The position numbers were made by a program, and so were the translations under genes. From Diploscapter coronatus (lineage: Eukaryota; Nematoda; Chromadorea; Rhabditida; Rhabditidae), in the NCBI GenBank assembly GCA_964036155.1, contig OZ038423.1:15329249-15393248 (forward strand): a stretch of 64,000 bases of DNA, written 5' to 3'. How positions within the stretch are numbered: the stretch's first letter is position 1; every line of letters begins with the position of its first letter. Below, piece by piece: positions 1-12,100 of this stretch. The notes beneath the pieces were generated by a model. That model saw only the letters and a list, made by a program, of their open reading frames with translations. It was not told the origin of the DNA and searched no databases.

Positions 1-2229
1 CTGTGTCGATTCTTTTCCAATCGAGAAATTAACAATCACGATCTGAAAGATGAAAAATGAGCAATTTATGACGAATTTTCGACGAAAAAAATCGGAAATG
101 AAAAGACATAACCACTTTCCGAAAATAAACGATCATACAGGTTTTCTGCATGTGTTTGTTCAATTTTTCGCCGGATCATCAAACATTTTTTGTCAATTTT
201 TACGTGAATTCTTTTTGAAAATTTGCCCAAATGTCCGTCATGCTTTAATGTCGATCAAAGGCGAAAATTAGGGATGTACGAACTCAACTCGCTTGGGAGT
301 TCGGAGTGAAGTTCAAGCTAAACTTCTTTTTTTTCGAACTCCGTACATCCCTGGCGACAATTACTATATGGCGAGATGACGAGACCTATAGTTAGAGATA
401 GGGGAGGGAAGGAAAGTAGAACGAAAGTGTGAGAAAAAATAGGTCTCATTATTTCATCAAATAGCAATTGTTATCAGAGGCTAATCTGTGATGATCAAAG
501 TGAAAGAAAAAATGAGTCATGTTTGTCGACTTTCGGATTTGATGCATGTGGGAAGAAGGTTTAGACTTGAGCCGCATAAATTGTAAAGTTGTGTCAGATC
601 GATTGATTTTTCTCTAAACAAAATACAAGCGATTATCGCCAAAGTTGCAATTCAAATGACAACCTAGAAAAGTAGTTGCAATAGTTGCATCATTGCATAC
701 GGAATAGTAAAGAAAGAATATTGTCGCAAATAGCGATCTTATTTCATTTAAACTTGCATGATGTTCTATATCGATCAATATTCCCTATTTCCTCAAGACA
801 AGCGAGATGTTTTCATTCAATTTTCTCTAAACTGTAATGCTCTTGTCTTTCCGCCCTTTCTTGCAAGCGGTGACTGAGAATCTTCTAGATCCCTCAGCCT
901 GTCTTTCACAAAATCACGATTTTCTTTTTATAATTTTATTTATAGATTTTCCATTGTTTAATAACCCAAGTCTGAGGTCTACCATCGCCAACCATCACAT
1001 GCCTGCCTAACTTCGCATACTTGGTCTACTCACTAGCACACATTAATTCCCTAGCCATTTTCAAATCTTTTCCCTAATAAATCCTAAACTATTTCGCATG
1101 CAACGATACTACGATACAAATACCTTTCCAGATTGCCATTCCAATGAAAATGATCTATAAATTTCGTGGTAAAATTTTAAAAACGGAAGAAAATGAATGC
1201 AACTGTTTGGTCCAAATCGAAGAGAAAATAATATTGGATAAGACAATGGAGGAAGGAATTTTACACATTCTCGTGAAAAAACGTGAAGAATAAGGAAATT
1301 GAAATTTTATTCAAAAGGTAAAATCGACTTTTTGAAAATAGCGATATGAAATTCGAGCCGGAATGTGTCAATTTGAACTTTTGAAGGAAAAATAATGTGT
1401 CAAGTAAAAATCATAGGTCATTAATTATGAGCCTGATTCACTATAAAAGGCATTCAAAATGTCGCAATATTAGAATAACATACAAAGATGAGGTTATAAT
1501 ATTTTCTTTGCATGTTCCCACATCTCTTCAAGATGTAAAATTTGCAATATGACAAGGATACTCGAAAGATTACGGTATTTCGATATCTGATGGCACTTAA
1601 CCATGGCAATATTCAATTTATAAAGTGTTATTTATGAAATATTAGCCAAATATACCATTTATTCGTTTTGAAAAACAATAAATAAATTCAGAATAAAGCA
1701 ATTCAAAAGAATCACAGTGGGAGAAAGATTGACTAGTTTCAAATATGCACTAGGAATTATTAGGAGTTAACCGGTTAATTGACCTTGGGTGTTGGATTAC
1801 ATAAAATCTACGCGGAATAAGTAAGTAACCGTATAGACTACAATAAAGAAAGTTAGTGAGATAAACAAATGGAAAATATACAATGAAAGGATTTTCTACC
1901 CTGTTCCTAAATATTACTGACCTGTAAAATCGAGACTTAGAATCGCATACGTCCCCTTTTCAAGATCGATGGAAACAAAGGCAAATGACTGCGGGCAAAA
2001 TAAGTAAATTGCGTTGTTTCTATTCACCAATTTGCTAAAATAACAGAAAATGCGAAGAATTAGAAAAACTCGATACAGAGCAGCGACTAATCAATGTGAT
2101 TTTTTTCCTTTCGGTTGTTGCGTGATCGCACTTGCACGAGGCTCGATTCGCGGAATAACAAGAGTACTCCTACTGCATTTAGTATTTCTTTGAAAATAGG
2201 AGGCGCAAGTGAGAATTGATTTGAAAGAC
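1..2229. other. Noncoding region downstream of the Argonaute gene
   Basis: I see no supported gene. Open frames are short, AT-rich and not joined by splice sites. The stretch must contain the Argonaute 3' UTR and polyadenylation site, but I cannot place it. The only structured feature I recognise is the fold-back element at 271-352. Confidence 0.6.
271..352. repeat. Short fold-back element (GGG family) with direct-repeat flanks
   Basis: The left end GGGATGTACG is inverted at the right end as CGTACATCCC. The element is flanked by GGCGAAAATTA (260-270) and GGCGACAATTA (353-363), an 11-base direct repeat with one mismatch that looks like an aged target-site duplication. It resembles the elements at 16661-16752 and 35663-35752 in size and terminal sequence. 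No coding capacity, so a non-autonomous MITE is the natural reading. Confidence 0.6.
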
Positions 2230-5200
2230 TCAGAGAAAATGCATGCCTGGATAATTCTCGCCAGCCTTGAGCTCTCTTTCGATGTAGTCCTTCACTCCGT
2301 TCATTCCACGCTGGGCCAACAATCCGTCAAATTCGTCAGTCCTAAAATAATGCAGTTTTGAAAATCACGAATCTTATCAAGCGCAGTTATTTACAGGAAT
2401 TGGATCATTTGCAGAATTATTTTTCATCAAGCCAGGCTGCCAGGACTGTTGGTAGGTACTTGCAGACTTGACATCTGCAAGTTAGGTGCAGGTGTGAAGG
2501 GAAAATTGTGCATGCACATAAATGTAGAGGTACAATTTTTTACACCTGCCAACAGTTCCGATCAAAGCTTTCATTTGTGTAATTTGAACATCTTGAAAAG
2601 TTCATCAACTTTTCTGCGAAATAGCGTTGAAAAACATATGAATTTGTCAGATCTTATTTTAGCTGGTATACGAACTGTTAATATAATCTTGCAAAATAAT
2701 CAATTTGGGCTTTCTGAGAAACTGAAATTCTTTACCTGGCAACAGATTTGTAGACTTCCTTGGCCTTTTCACAGACGATGTGTGCGTAGTAGACTGGGGC
2801 TGGAATCGAGACAGGTTTACGGCAGCGCATGTACAAGAAACAGAGCTGATATGTAATTGCCTGAAATTCTTCCGTTCAACAGTTTCAATAAAGTATTCCC
2901 TTACATAAATATCATCCGGAGGAATGTCAGATTCATCGTAGACAACCGTATAGTGAGCGGGCCGGCTTGTGCCCTAAATTCATTCCTTATTTTTCTTTTT
3001 TAAGAAATATCACTTACCAAAGCTCCGTAATGCGAAGTAAGGAAGAAGTCGAACCGACTCGGGTTGACAGGACCCTTGTCCACCAAAGTGCCGGGTGGGA
3101 CATTCGTGTAGGTCGTTACTCTGAAATAGTGAAAAATCTTATCAAATTCATGGACACAATTTTCGCCAAATTTCCGACAAAAATAATTTTTTTTTTTAAT
3201 TCAGAATTATAATTAGTTTCAAAATGTTTCCATTCGTAATTCGTACAGGTAATTTGGAAATATCGGAGTGTCGATGTTTCTTGGAAATTTTCGATATTTG
3301 CAAGAAATATCGACGCTCCGATATATCCAGATTGCCATTCGCACAGGCTGTAAAAAGTCGTAAATTAAAACCCACTTTTCTCCATTCTCTTTGGTGTCGA
3401 TGCCAGGCTTGTAGAACCTCGTGAGATGTCGCTTCTGCACGACGATGTAGGTGAATTTGGGCATGTATTTCACGTCCAATTTCTGGTTCAGACCTCTCAG
3501 CACATTCGCCCATTCCCGTCTGAAAATAACGAACTAAAGTTTGATCAAATGGCTTCTGATAAAGGACATGAGGTCACGGGCTTGCAAAAACTACCGACCT
3601 TTCTCCATAGCAAACATTACTTGAACCATAAATTCCTAATTTCGTCAGAAGCTGCATCAAATAATTGAAAATGTTACTTGATCGTCCTCAATTCGAGCGA
3701 GGCCGTGTTGATCATCTCCGAATCGCTGACTCCGTCTCTGTAGATGATCACTCGTTCGGGCAATCTGCCATTCACCTGAATTCAGAATGAACTAAAATCG
3801 AAGATAATTTAAAAGTCAAATGACTTTCCGAGAGTAAACAATAATTTTTTTAGTATTTTGCTTACATCGACAAATTTGTTGATGAGTCTGGGGAACTGCT
3901 GACCGTCGAACAGTTCTATCGTTTCCTTCTCCTTCAGCTGAGCCAGGATCTCGTTTGCATATCTAAAAACATAAAATCGTTTTTCTCTTAATTTAGGTTT
4001 CTTGAAAATTTAATGGATTTTTTAGTCAATATATTCTCACCTTCAATATTCATGAACTTTCCAAATTGAGGAAAATTTTTTAAAAGACAAAATCAGTAAG
4101 TTCATAGAAGAGAAAATATTGAGAAAAAAAACACGTTATCATGTTCACTAACGAAGGAAATTAGTAGCGCGTCAATGTTTGGAAAATGACAGAATTATTC
4201 AAGGTTATGAACGAAAGAAGAGAAATGCACGAGGTGACTAATCTTCGAAAGTGAATTCGAAATCAGCCAAGAAATCGATACGATAGCGTCATGCCCCACC
4301 CACATAGAATACTTGTATGCATTATCTTTGTACTGCGTTTGTTTCTTTCTTCATCAACGAACATGATATAGCGGAAAAGAATAAACATACCGTGTTCCCG
4401 AAGCATTGAACGATCCGACCATAGACGCGATCGACATCGGGGGCGGCTGCCGTCGACTTGGACCTTCGTTCTTATCCCTCTTATCTCTCTTGTACTTGTC
4501 GTTCTGATTGGTTGGATGAGTGACGTCGATACCAATGAACATGGTTAGGGGCTCGAAGCTCAGCGACTTTTCCAATTCAGAATCCACCGTCGCCGAATAT
4601 CTGAAATATGAAAAGACAGTTTATTTAAATAACAGCTGCAACACAATTTCTCCAAGTTACAGAATATATTTCTTAACTCTTCTAAAGGTTACACGGTTGC
4701 ACATTTTGATAATGGTATCTCCATTGTCATCCATTCAGAATAGGTGCGACCCTTCGAAGAGATCTAGTTTTTCTTGTTTATTTCTTGCTTTCTATCATAT
4801 TCTCGGTCATTTGAAAGCTGAGAAAGACTCACCCAGCTGGAATTTGATTTTCGCCCCCACATTTTCCATTAATCTTCAGAGAGATGTTGTAGAGAGGTGA
4901 CAGAACGCTGAAATTTTCATCTTATTCCAAATCGCCTCTCTAAAAATATTACTTTTGAGCGAGAATCTTTGTGAGAGTGTTTGCATTGATGACCTGATTT
5001 GGATGACCTTTCCTGTCCAAGAAATATTTCAACTCGCCTGAAATTTTATTGAATTTTCTGGTTCGAAATTAGACTCGTAAATTTTTAAAAATGCGGGTTT
5101 CCGAACGAACGAAATAGTATATCTTTTCAAAAGACCTAAAGAAATCATGCTCTTGTCCTCTCTCGATAAGACACGCCATCTCGTTCATACGGGTTTGAAA

Positions 5201-8200
5201 ATTTACAAGTTTGTTAGAAGTCATAAAACTTACCGTATTTCCCGAAACTGCGTTCTTGGAAGACGACATAGAAGAGGATTTTGGCTGTTGGGTGTTTGTT
5301 GAACTGATCGAGAGCTACCTGATAGACATCTTCGATGTAACGAATATTTGCAGGAATATCACGCCGATGTTGGTAGAATTCTCGCATCGATAAACAGCCT
5401 TCGCAATACTGAAGTCACTTGAATAATTCGATGGTCTATATTTACAAACGAGTATTATTAGGGTAGGGAGTATCGAGAAAAGATTTTGAAAAAATACCAT
5501 CTGTAAATAGAGGTCAATTTATTTTAATTCTCAAGCATTTAGCCTACCCAAAGGAACCGATTTTCACCGCCAACATTTATCCCTCTTTCACGGCAGATTT
5601 TAAGAAGTTGCTTGTAAAAAACGCTGAAACTAATTCAATGTTAATCTTAGCAAGAAAAGATCGATAACGAACCTCAAATTGTCCTCCGTTACTGACGTCA
5701 CACCACTTTCTGGATCGAGAATCGGAATCAGGGCAAAACCGATTTCTTCTTGAACCGGAACTGAAATTAATAAAGTAAAGTTTGGATAAAAGCAAAATAT
5801 TACCGCTGAGAATCGCATTCGAAATTTCTTTCTGCTCAGTCATTTCCACGGGTTTTTTTTCGTGATCGAGCAGCAGTGGGGCTTCGAGGACTTTTCCTTG
5901 GCACCCGATCATTTTATGCTTAATGCCCATCTGAAAATCTCGATATGAAGAATATGAAATGTCATAAGATGATTTGGATTTAACGCAGCGGCACACAATG
6001 TGTCGAAATAGTGCGTTTAATTAGAAAAATAAGGAAGCATCATCTCACTTTACATACTATTTGTTCTTATCGATTTAGTCGAAACTTCTGTTACAATATA
6101 CAAGAAAAGTCGTTTTTTCAATATTCTAGGAGATAAATGACGCTGAAACTGATTTACATCGAATTGTCTGAGGAAAGGATCATTCTCCTGGTGCAGTTCC
6201 AATCGCTCGACGAATTTCATTATTCGATTTACATGTTTGGTCGGATTGAGAGTCACTCCCTGAAATATTTCCTTTTAGAAGGATAGAAAATAGTCACCAA
6301 CTTTACCTCAACAAGGTTTCTCCGCTCCGTATACCCCAGGAACTTGTTGTATCGTTGCGGCTTTTCATGGACCATTATAAATTCGAGTGGTACTGCTAGT
6401 TTCTGAAATGAATAACTCACTAAATTGATAAAAATTTCCTTTTCGTAAAATCTTAAATTAGAATATAACATCTGTTAATTAATTTGGTTGAATTGATGAC
6501 ATTCAAGTTTCGTTATTTCGAATTTCTCGAAAAAATAGATTTGAGCCCAGACTTGCAACTTTTCAAATTCACGAGTGCCCGCATAACCGAGATAACTTTT
6601 TTTCGAAAGAGGAAAATAACATTACTTTCTTCTCTCGAAAAGGTATACCATTTCATTCATGCGAGCACTCGCAGGTTTGAAAATTTACAAGTTTGCTTGA
6701 ACCGCCAAATGAATATTTTAGCCATTTTCACTTACACTCTTTCCACTTGAGAATTCGACGCAGGGAAGATATGGAAATCTGCAAATCATCATTGGAATTA
6801 ATCGTTATTCAGTCGATTTCATTAATCTCACTGCAATTTAATTCCATGCTGCCGATAGAGTCGAAACAGGTCGATATTTCCCCCGTGAGGATTTGAAACA
6901 AAAGTGCGGCCTGGCGGGCTATCAGTGAGTCGAAAATACGTCCCGTGTCGATCACATCGATTGAATTCACGTGTTCGTCTGAAAACTAAAACTCAATTGA
7001 CAAAGTACTCTCACTTGTAAAATCGGTATGTTAGTTTGAAAGTTTCGAACACCATCAAATTTAGAAAAGTCTGATACCTACCGATCTAAAACGAGAGCGT
7101 ATTCTGTTTTGATTTTGATATCACCGAGTGTCTCGTCCATCTTCCTCCGTTGCCGCTCATTCATGGCCAGGTCTGGGTGTTCTTGAAGCATCGCCCAAAA
7201 TGTTTCTTCTCGAAAACGTTCATCGCCAGAGTGTTCCTGAAAAAACATAAATTCAGAAAAAAAATGAAAAGATAACAAATGATACCTGTCGCAGGAGAAT
7301 CTCGTAGAAGGAAATCAGGTTCAGGTCGACTTTGTAAAACAAATTCGTCACGACTAAAACGGTCGGAATTTCAAGAGATAAGGAATAAATCGCTTACGTC
7401 CATAATTGAGAACAGGATCGAAGTTGTCCAGCTGCTTGAGGGCTGCTCGGACTCCGAACCAGGCTTGAACACCAGGCAGAATGTCGATCTGAACAACTAA
7501 TTAATCAGGTCCGAAAGTAAATTGAGATTTTCAGTTTTAAAAATAAGCAAAACAAAAGACAAACAAAGAGCAATCTGAATAATTCGCTACTTCGTTACTT
7601 CATAACAGTAACCTAAGAAATAGTATAGGAAAAGATCTCCTCCCACCTTTCTCTATACCCTTAACTATGGGTAACGAATTACCCAAATTGCCGAATAAAG
7701 AACAAATTTTCGTAAATATTGGCCGGTTTCTAATTGGTTAAATATTCAACAAAAAAACTACCATGGGTTCTCTAGGTGCACTAGGAATGAGCATAGCTGC
7801 ATTGTTGTTGTACTCCCAATGGCTGATGAATTCGTTCCAAGCCACATCGTTTTGCAGGGGTGCATATCGCAGTCGCTGCGAATAAAGAAATTTGATGAAT
7901 CGAGCCGTTTCGTTGGTCTGCTCCGGTATGGTGTCAAAGCGATCGGGCAGGTGTAGCCACAGGCGTTTCTGCCACGAGATTTCGACTTCTAGTCGTGAAT
8001 ATGGACGCTGAAAGTTTTATTTTAGAGATTGGAAATTCATAGGATTAAGTCTTTTTAATTCTTTAGCAAATCTCTCAAATGTTCAAAATTTATGGACCCG
8101 CATCTGTCCGCCTCGGGGGTACCAGTGTTTTATCGAGATATCTATTCTTTAGTATTGTCAAAGACAACTCACCTCAGTTTCACTCAAAATCTGTTTGATG

Positions 8201-8853
8201 GCTGGTCTATCTCCCGGAAGATGCCAGGTTTGCATTGTGTAGGCCGTGTAAAAATCATCGAAAATGTTCGAGAAGATGTTGCCAAACACCCTGGGATAAT
8301 CGCGAATCATCGTCCAGAAAAGTTCGCGCAGCTCATCTCTGAAATTATTAAAAAAGCTGGATGAATATAATGATCTTTCGCAACCTTCCTTTTAGTGGAA
8401 TTCGTTTTTCGCCTTTTTTTGCTTTTGTGACCTTGAAAAACTCGACCTTGTATACTTCGACCTGAAAATAATGATTTTTCCTTGAAAAAAAAAAACAACT
8501 TTCTTTGATTGCTCCAGGAAAAATTTTAAGGAAATGGAAACTGACCGTTCTGCCTTCAAAATTTTCTGCACTGATTCCGTCTTGGTGATCCTTTGAGATG
8601 ATTCTGAACCAGTTCACTAACAAATCGACTGTCTGGTATTTCTTGTCCGATAGAGCCGGCCTTTTCGAAACCTAAAATTCAAAAAATTATACCTAGGAGT
8701 TTAACTTTTTTCATCCTCTTATCAGCATTATTCGTTCCAAAAGTGAATGAATTTTCCGAACCATCGACGAAAATAGATTCTTTTAAATCTCACCTCAGGC
8801 AGCATATCTTCCAGCTTCATGGCCCCGACTCGCTTCGACAATTCAGACGACAT
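2230..8853 (-). CDS. Argonaute protein with intact PIWI catalytic tetrad
   Basis: Argonaute proteins bind small RNAs and silence matching transcripts; some cleave the target. The 26-exon model gives 986 residues, close to the family norm, and is phase-consistent throughout. Exons 5'-3': 8794-8853, 8546-8671, 8385-8461, 8173-8338, 7762-8007, 7398-7488, 7286-7353, 7082-7236, 6832-6978, 6736-6778, 6307-6402, 6158-6259, 5804-5930, 5673-5760, 5548-5623, 5234-5408, 4953-5037, 4833-4907, 4391-4600, 3866-3962, 3678-3775, 3376-3519, 3018-3120, 2905-2973, 2736-2860, 2230-2341. A PAZ-type segment lies near residues 280-395 (ending FPYLPCVEF), then MID (PTAKILFYVVFQERSFGKYG) and PIWI. PIWI residues are Asp693 (IGIDVTHP), Glu751 (probable glutamate finger), Asp784 (YRDGVS) and His935 (YYAHIV), so slicing is plausible. 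A charged Lys/Arg/Asp-rich insertion follows VTHP. I cannot assign it firmly to the AGO, PIWI or WAGO clade. An upstream in-frame Met at 8940 is possible but less likely as the start. Confidence 0.95.
3236..3352. repeat. Near-perfect palindrome in an Argonaute intron
   Basis: Two arms of about 55 bases around a centre near 3297 are almost perfectly complementary: ATATCGGAGTGTCGATGTTT on the left answers ATATCGGAGCGTCGATATTT read from the right. It sits inside the intron between exons 22 and 23, so the Argonaute pre-mRNA could fold here into a long hairpin. I found no clear target-site duplication. Confidence 0.7.
5070..5213. repeat. hAT-like MITE, copy 1, in Argonaute intron 16
   Basis: Terminal inverted repeats of about 25-45 bases: the left end begins TAGACTCGTAAATTTTTAAA and the right end, read inverted, begins CAAACTTGTAAATTTTCAAA. 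Flanking octamers TTCGAAAT (5062-5069) and TTAGAAGT (5214-5221) match at 6 of 8 positions, as expected for an old 8-bp target duplication. Same family as 6548-6695. Confidence 0.6.
6548..6695. repeat. hAT-like MITE, copy 2, in Argonaute intron 10
   Basis: The left end begins CAGACTTGCAACTTTTCAAA and the right end, read inverted, begins CAAACTTGTAAATTTTCAAA. The interior right half matches copy 1 at 5070-5213. Flanking octamers TTTGAGCC (6540-6547) and CTTGAACC (6696-6703) agree at 6 of 8 positions. No coding capacity. Confidence 0.6.
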
Positions 8854-9155
8854 TTTGCACGTTTGAAGTGAGCGGTTGAAATTCGTAAATAAATAGAAAT
8901 GCAAATTGGTGAATGAAACAGGCAGACGGAAATCGGCCACTCATATCTGGCTAGATTTTATCGGTCAGGCTGACGAACATTATATCTCCGCTCAATTGGC
9001 AGGCGGGAGATTCAATTTTTGCAAAGTGGCTGCAAATCACGTTTCTTTTTTTTCTCTTCACAAATTTTCGATTTTCTTTTTATTTTTTCGCGATTTTCTG
9101 CTTGAAACTTCTCCAGAGTTATTGTACTTCTTCAGAATAGCTCGAGCTCATCAAA
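8854..9155. promoter_or_regulatory. Divergent intergenic region between Argonaute and ZW10
   Basis: Only 302 bases separate the two divergent start codons, so both core promoters and 5' UTRs must lie here or overlap neighbouring exons. I see T-rich tracts around 9040-9090 but no convincing TATA box. Shared regulation is an inference from the spacing. Confidence 0.5.
9127..9135 (+). promoter_or_regulatory. Candidate trans-splice acceptor of ZW10
   Basis: A 3' splice-site sequence (ACTTCTTCAG) ends 20 bases before the ZW10 start codon with no obvious upstream exon. In nematodes this arrangement often marks spliced-leader addition; a cis-spliced 5' UTR intron is the alternative. Confidence 0.35.
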
Positions 9156-12100
9156 ATGGACGATTTGGATCAGTTGGAGAGCGACATCAAGAGAGGTAAA
9201 TCTTTTTTTATTTAAAAACATTTGTTTATTTTTTCAGAAATGGATCTGATTACTCGCGATCTGGACAGGAAGTACGCGCAGTCGATTCCCAGCTCTGTGA
9301 TCGACGGGGACGCGCAGTTCTGGAGCATCAAGAAACTCGAGAATCTCGCTTCCGATGTACGAGGCATCTCATTTTTCTCACAGTTTTGTGGGAAGACGAC
9401 TGCAAAAATCGTGAATACTTTCAAGGGTTCACAACTATTTACAATAATTTGAAGGATTCCCGATTGAAACGATACATTTTTTTAATTTTTAGGTCGGCAA
9501 GAAGTTGGACGAAGTGGAGCGTGCGATCAGAGAGATTGGGAGCGTTGAGAAGGTACTAAACTAGCGGGGAAAGATGATCATATTTAATCCCTTCCAGAAA
9601 AGTCGCGAGCATTCGGAACTAGTGTCGCGTCTGACGCGTCTGCAAGAGGAGAGAGAATACATGGAGAGCCTGCTGCAGATCGAGTCGGCCCTCGTCGATG
9701 CAAACCAGATTCATCTCGACAACGACGACCTCGGGGCTGTCGACTTGGCCAAGAAACTCATCCAGGCCAGAGACACTGTCGAGCAGCTGGGCGCGGTTAG
9801 GATACTATAATTAAAAGAAAAAAAAAACTTTGAAATTCAATGCCTTCAATTTTCATAATCTAGAGATTAATGTCAGTATTTTAATAACTTGTGATTGCTT
9901 ATTTCTTATCAAGCATCTTTAGAAGTATCTTATGACTTTTTTTAATCCCAGGACGATGGATCTCGTTTCTCTCTGAGCTCAGTGCGCCACCTGCTGTCGG
10001 ACGCGATTGCAGACGTGATCGCGTACTCCGTATTCATGCACAAGAGCTTCTTCTCGTCCTTCCTGTCGTATCCCCCGGTGCCGACCAGCATGAGCGGACT
10101 CAAGCTTATGCAAATCCTCAATGAGAACTCCGATCTCACTACTATGGTATGCAGAATTTTTGGTTTACTACAAAATTCACCAAATTTAGCGACGAATTAG
10201 TATTTGAATGATAAAGTCGATGAACGTTCAAATTTGCATATATAGTTTTTTTTTTTTTAAATTATTGTTCATCAAAAGAAAATTATTCTGGTTTTAAAGA
10301 TAAAAAAAAAAGTAAAATACCTATATTTTCAGCACCTGACCGCGCTGCACATTCTGGAGGGCCTCTCTCCTCGCATCAGCAAGTGGGCGACAGTCATTCT
10401 GACGGACTTCTGCGAGACGATCATCGACAGCTGCGGCCGCGAGGCCGACCACAAAGTCCTCACCATCGATGATAACAGCGTAAGATTTTTCTATTTAATT
10501 TCAAAAAATATCATGAATAAATTCTGCTCGGAATTCAAACGATTTGAAGTTTTGCGTCGATTTTCATAATAAGAAAAAACATCTTCGATTATTCCAATAG
10601 GATATTTCTCCAGCTTCTAAAATTCATAAAGAATCTTGCAGAGCACGACGAATCACTCGTACCTGTTCCAATGCCGTGCATCTGATGCCAAGTCTGACAA
10701 GCCCATGAACATCGAGGCTATTTTCAGGTTCACCATCGTTCGTTTATTTTTCCTTTTCAGGCGTTTTGTTTCAGCAACCTGGAGAACTTGTTCATGTACT
10801 TATCGCGTGCGCTGGACAACGTCTACGTGGAGAGCACTTACTTGATTCGACTGCTCGGCAAGGAGATCGAAGACAGACTCTTCGATATGATCACTAAGGT
10901 TGGAAAAGATGATTATTTTCGGCTCTTTGTAAATTAAACTCTTCGAGAAAATAGAAATAAGCGGAAAAGCGTTAAAAATTGAAAATGATGGATAAGACTC
11001 GTTCACAGATTTCTTCGATACTTTTCAAAATTAGTTTAATTTAGCGTCTGCTCGTCCCGACGACCGCTTCTGAGACCCAAAGTGTGGACACGGCTCTGCA
11101 GAACGCTATCAGCGCTGCTGAGAGATTCAGACTCAAAATGATTGTAAGCATTCTTTTGAAATGAAAAGATCTTTAATTTTGCAGGAATTCAATTTCTTCT
11201 CGGAGGCGACGAAGCTGTTCTCGAAGTACGCGGACGAACACGCCCTTCTGTTCATCGACAGGCGCTGCCTGTCCATCCTGGGCACGGCCAAACAGCTCAT
11301 TCAGAAACCCTACATCGAGATGTGCAAGGTAAGACATTCTCACAGGAAAGTTTAATTATTTAAATTTTTTTGCAAAAATGAATTTCATAAACTGTCAATT
11401 ACGAGTCTAGAAATGAGTTTTGATATTTTTGAAGCAAATGGAAACTACCTCCAGATTTTTGAATAGAAATGAAAATTTCTGCAGATCTATCAGTAGACGA
11501 GGATAGAATAATCACTCCAACTTTGTTCTAATGATGGCAATTTTCTTAGTTTTCTTGTTCAGGTCGGTTCTTCTGGCGAGGTGGAAGAGGAGACAGTTCT
11601 CGAGTTCAGCACCGTCTTCAGCAAGCAGTACCCGCCCAATGTGGTCTTCTCCAACGATGACTCTTCTTTCCCCAAGCTCTTTCAGTTGCAGAGATGCACT
11701 GTCAGGTAAAAAAGTTAGTATTTTCAAGAAAAATGAAATTTTTAAGCCAGTCGACTGTGGATCTCGTGAATTTGGTGGCTGAAACGCTGAAGGAAGCGAT
11801 CAACGCCACTGATGAGGTTCGAATGTTTGCATTTTAATTTTTAAAATTTTATTTTTTGCATGATTTCTTAGATAAACAATCAAAATGGGCCAGAACGAGA
11901 CTTTGGGAAAAAATTGAATCGAAGTAGAAATTTCTACCCAATTCTGCCCCATCATAATTTATGACCGTTTGAAAATGTCGCGATCTGGCGAAAGAGTATG
12001 CAAGGGTAGGAGAGGATTGATTAGGACTCTTGTTTTAATATGCTACCTTATCAAATTGCGACGTTGCAACATTTCCGAATTATCGAATTTATTGGAATAT

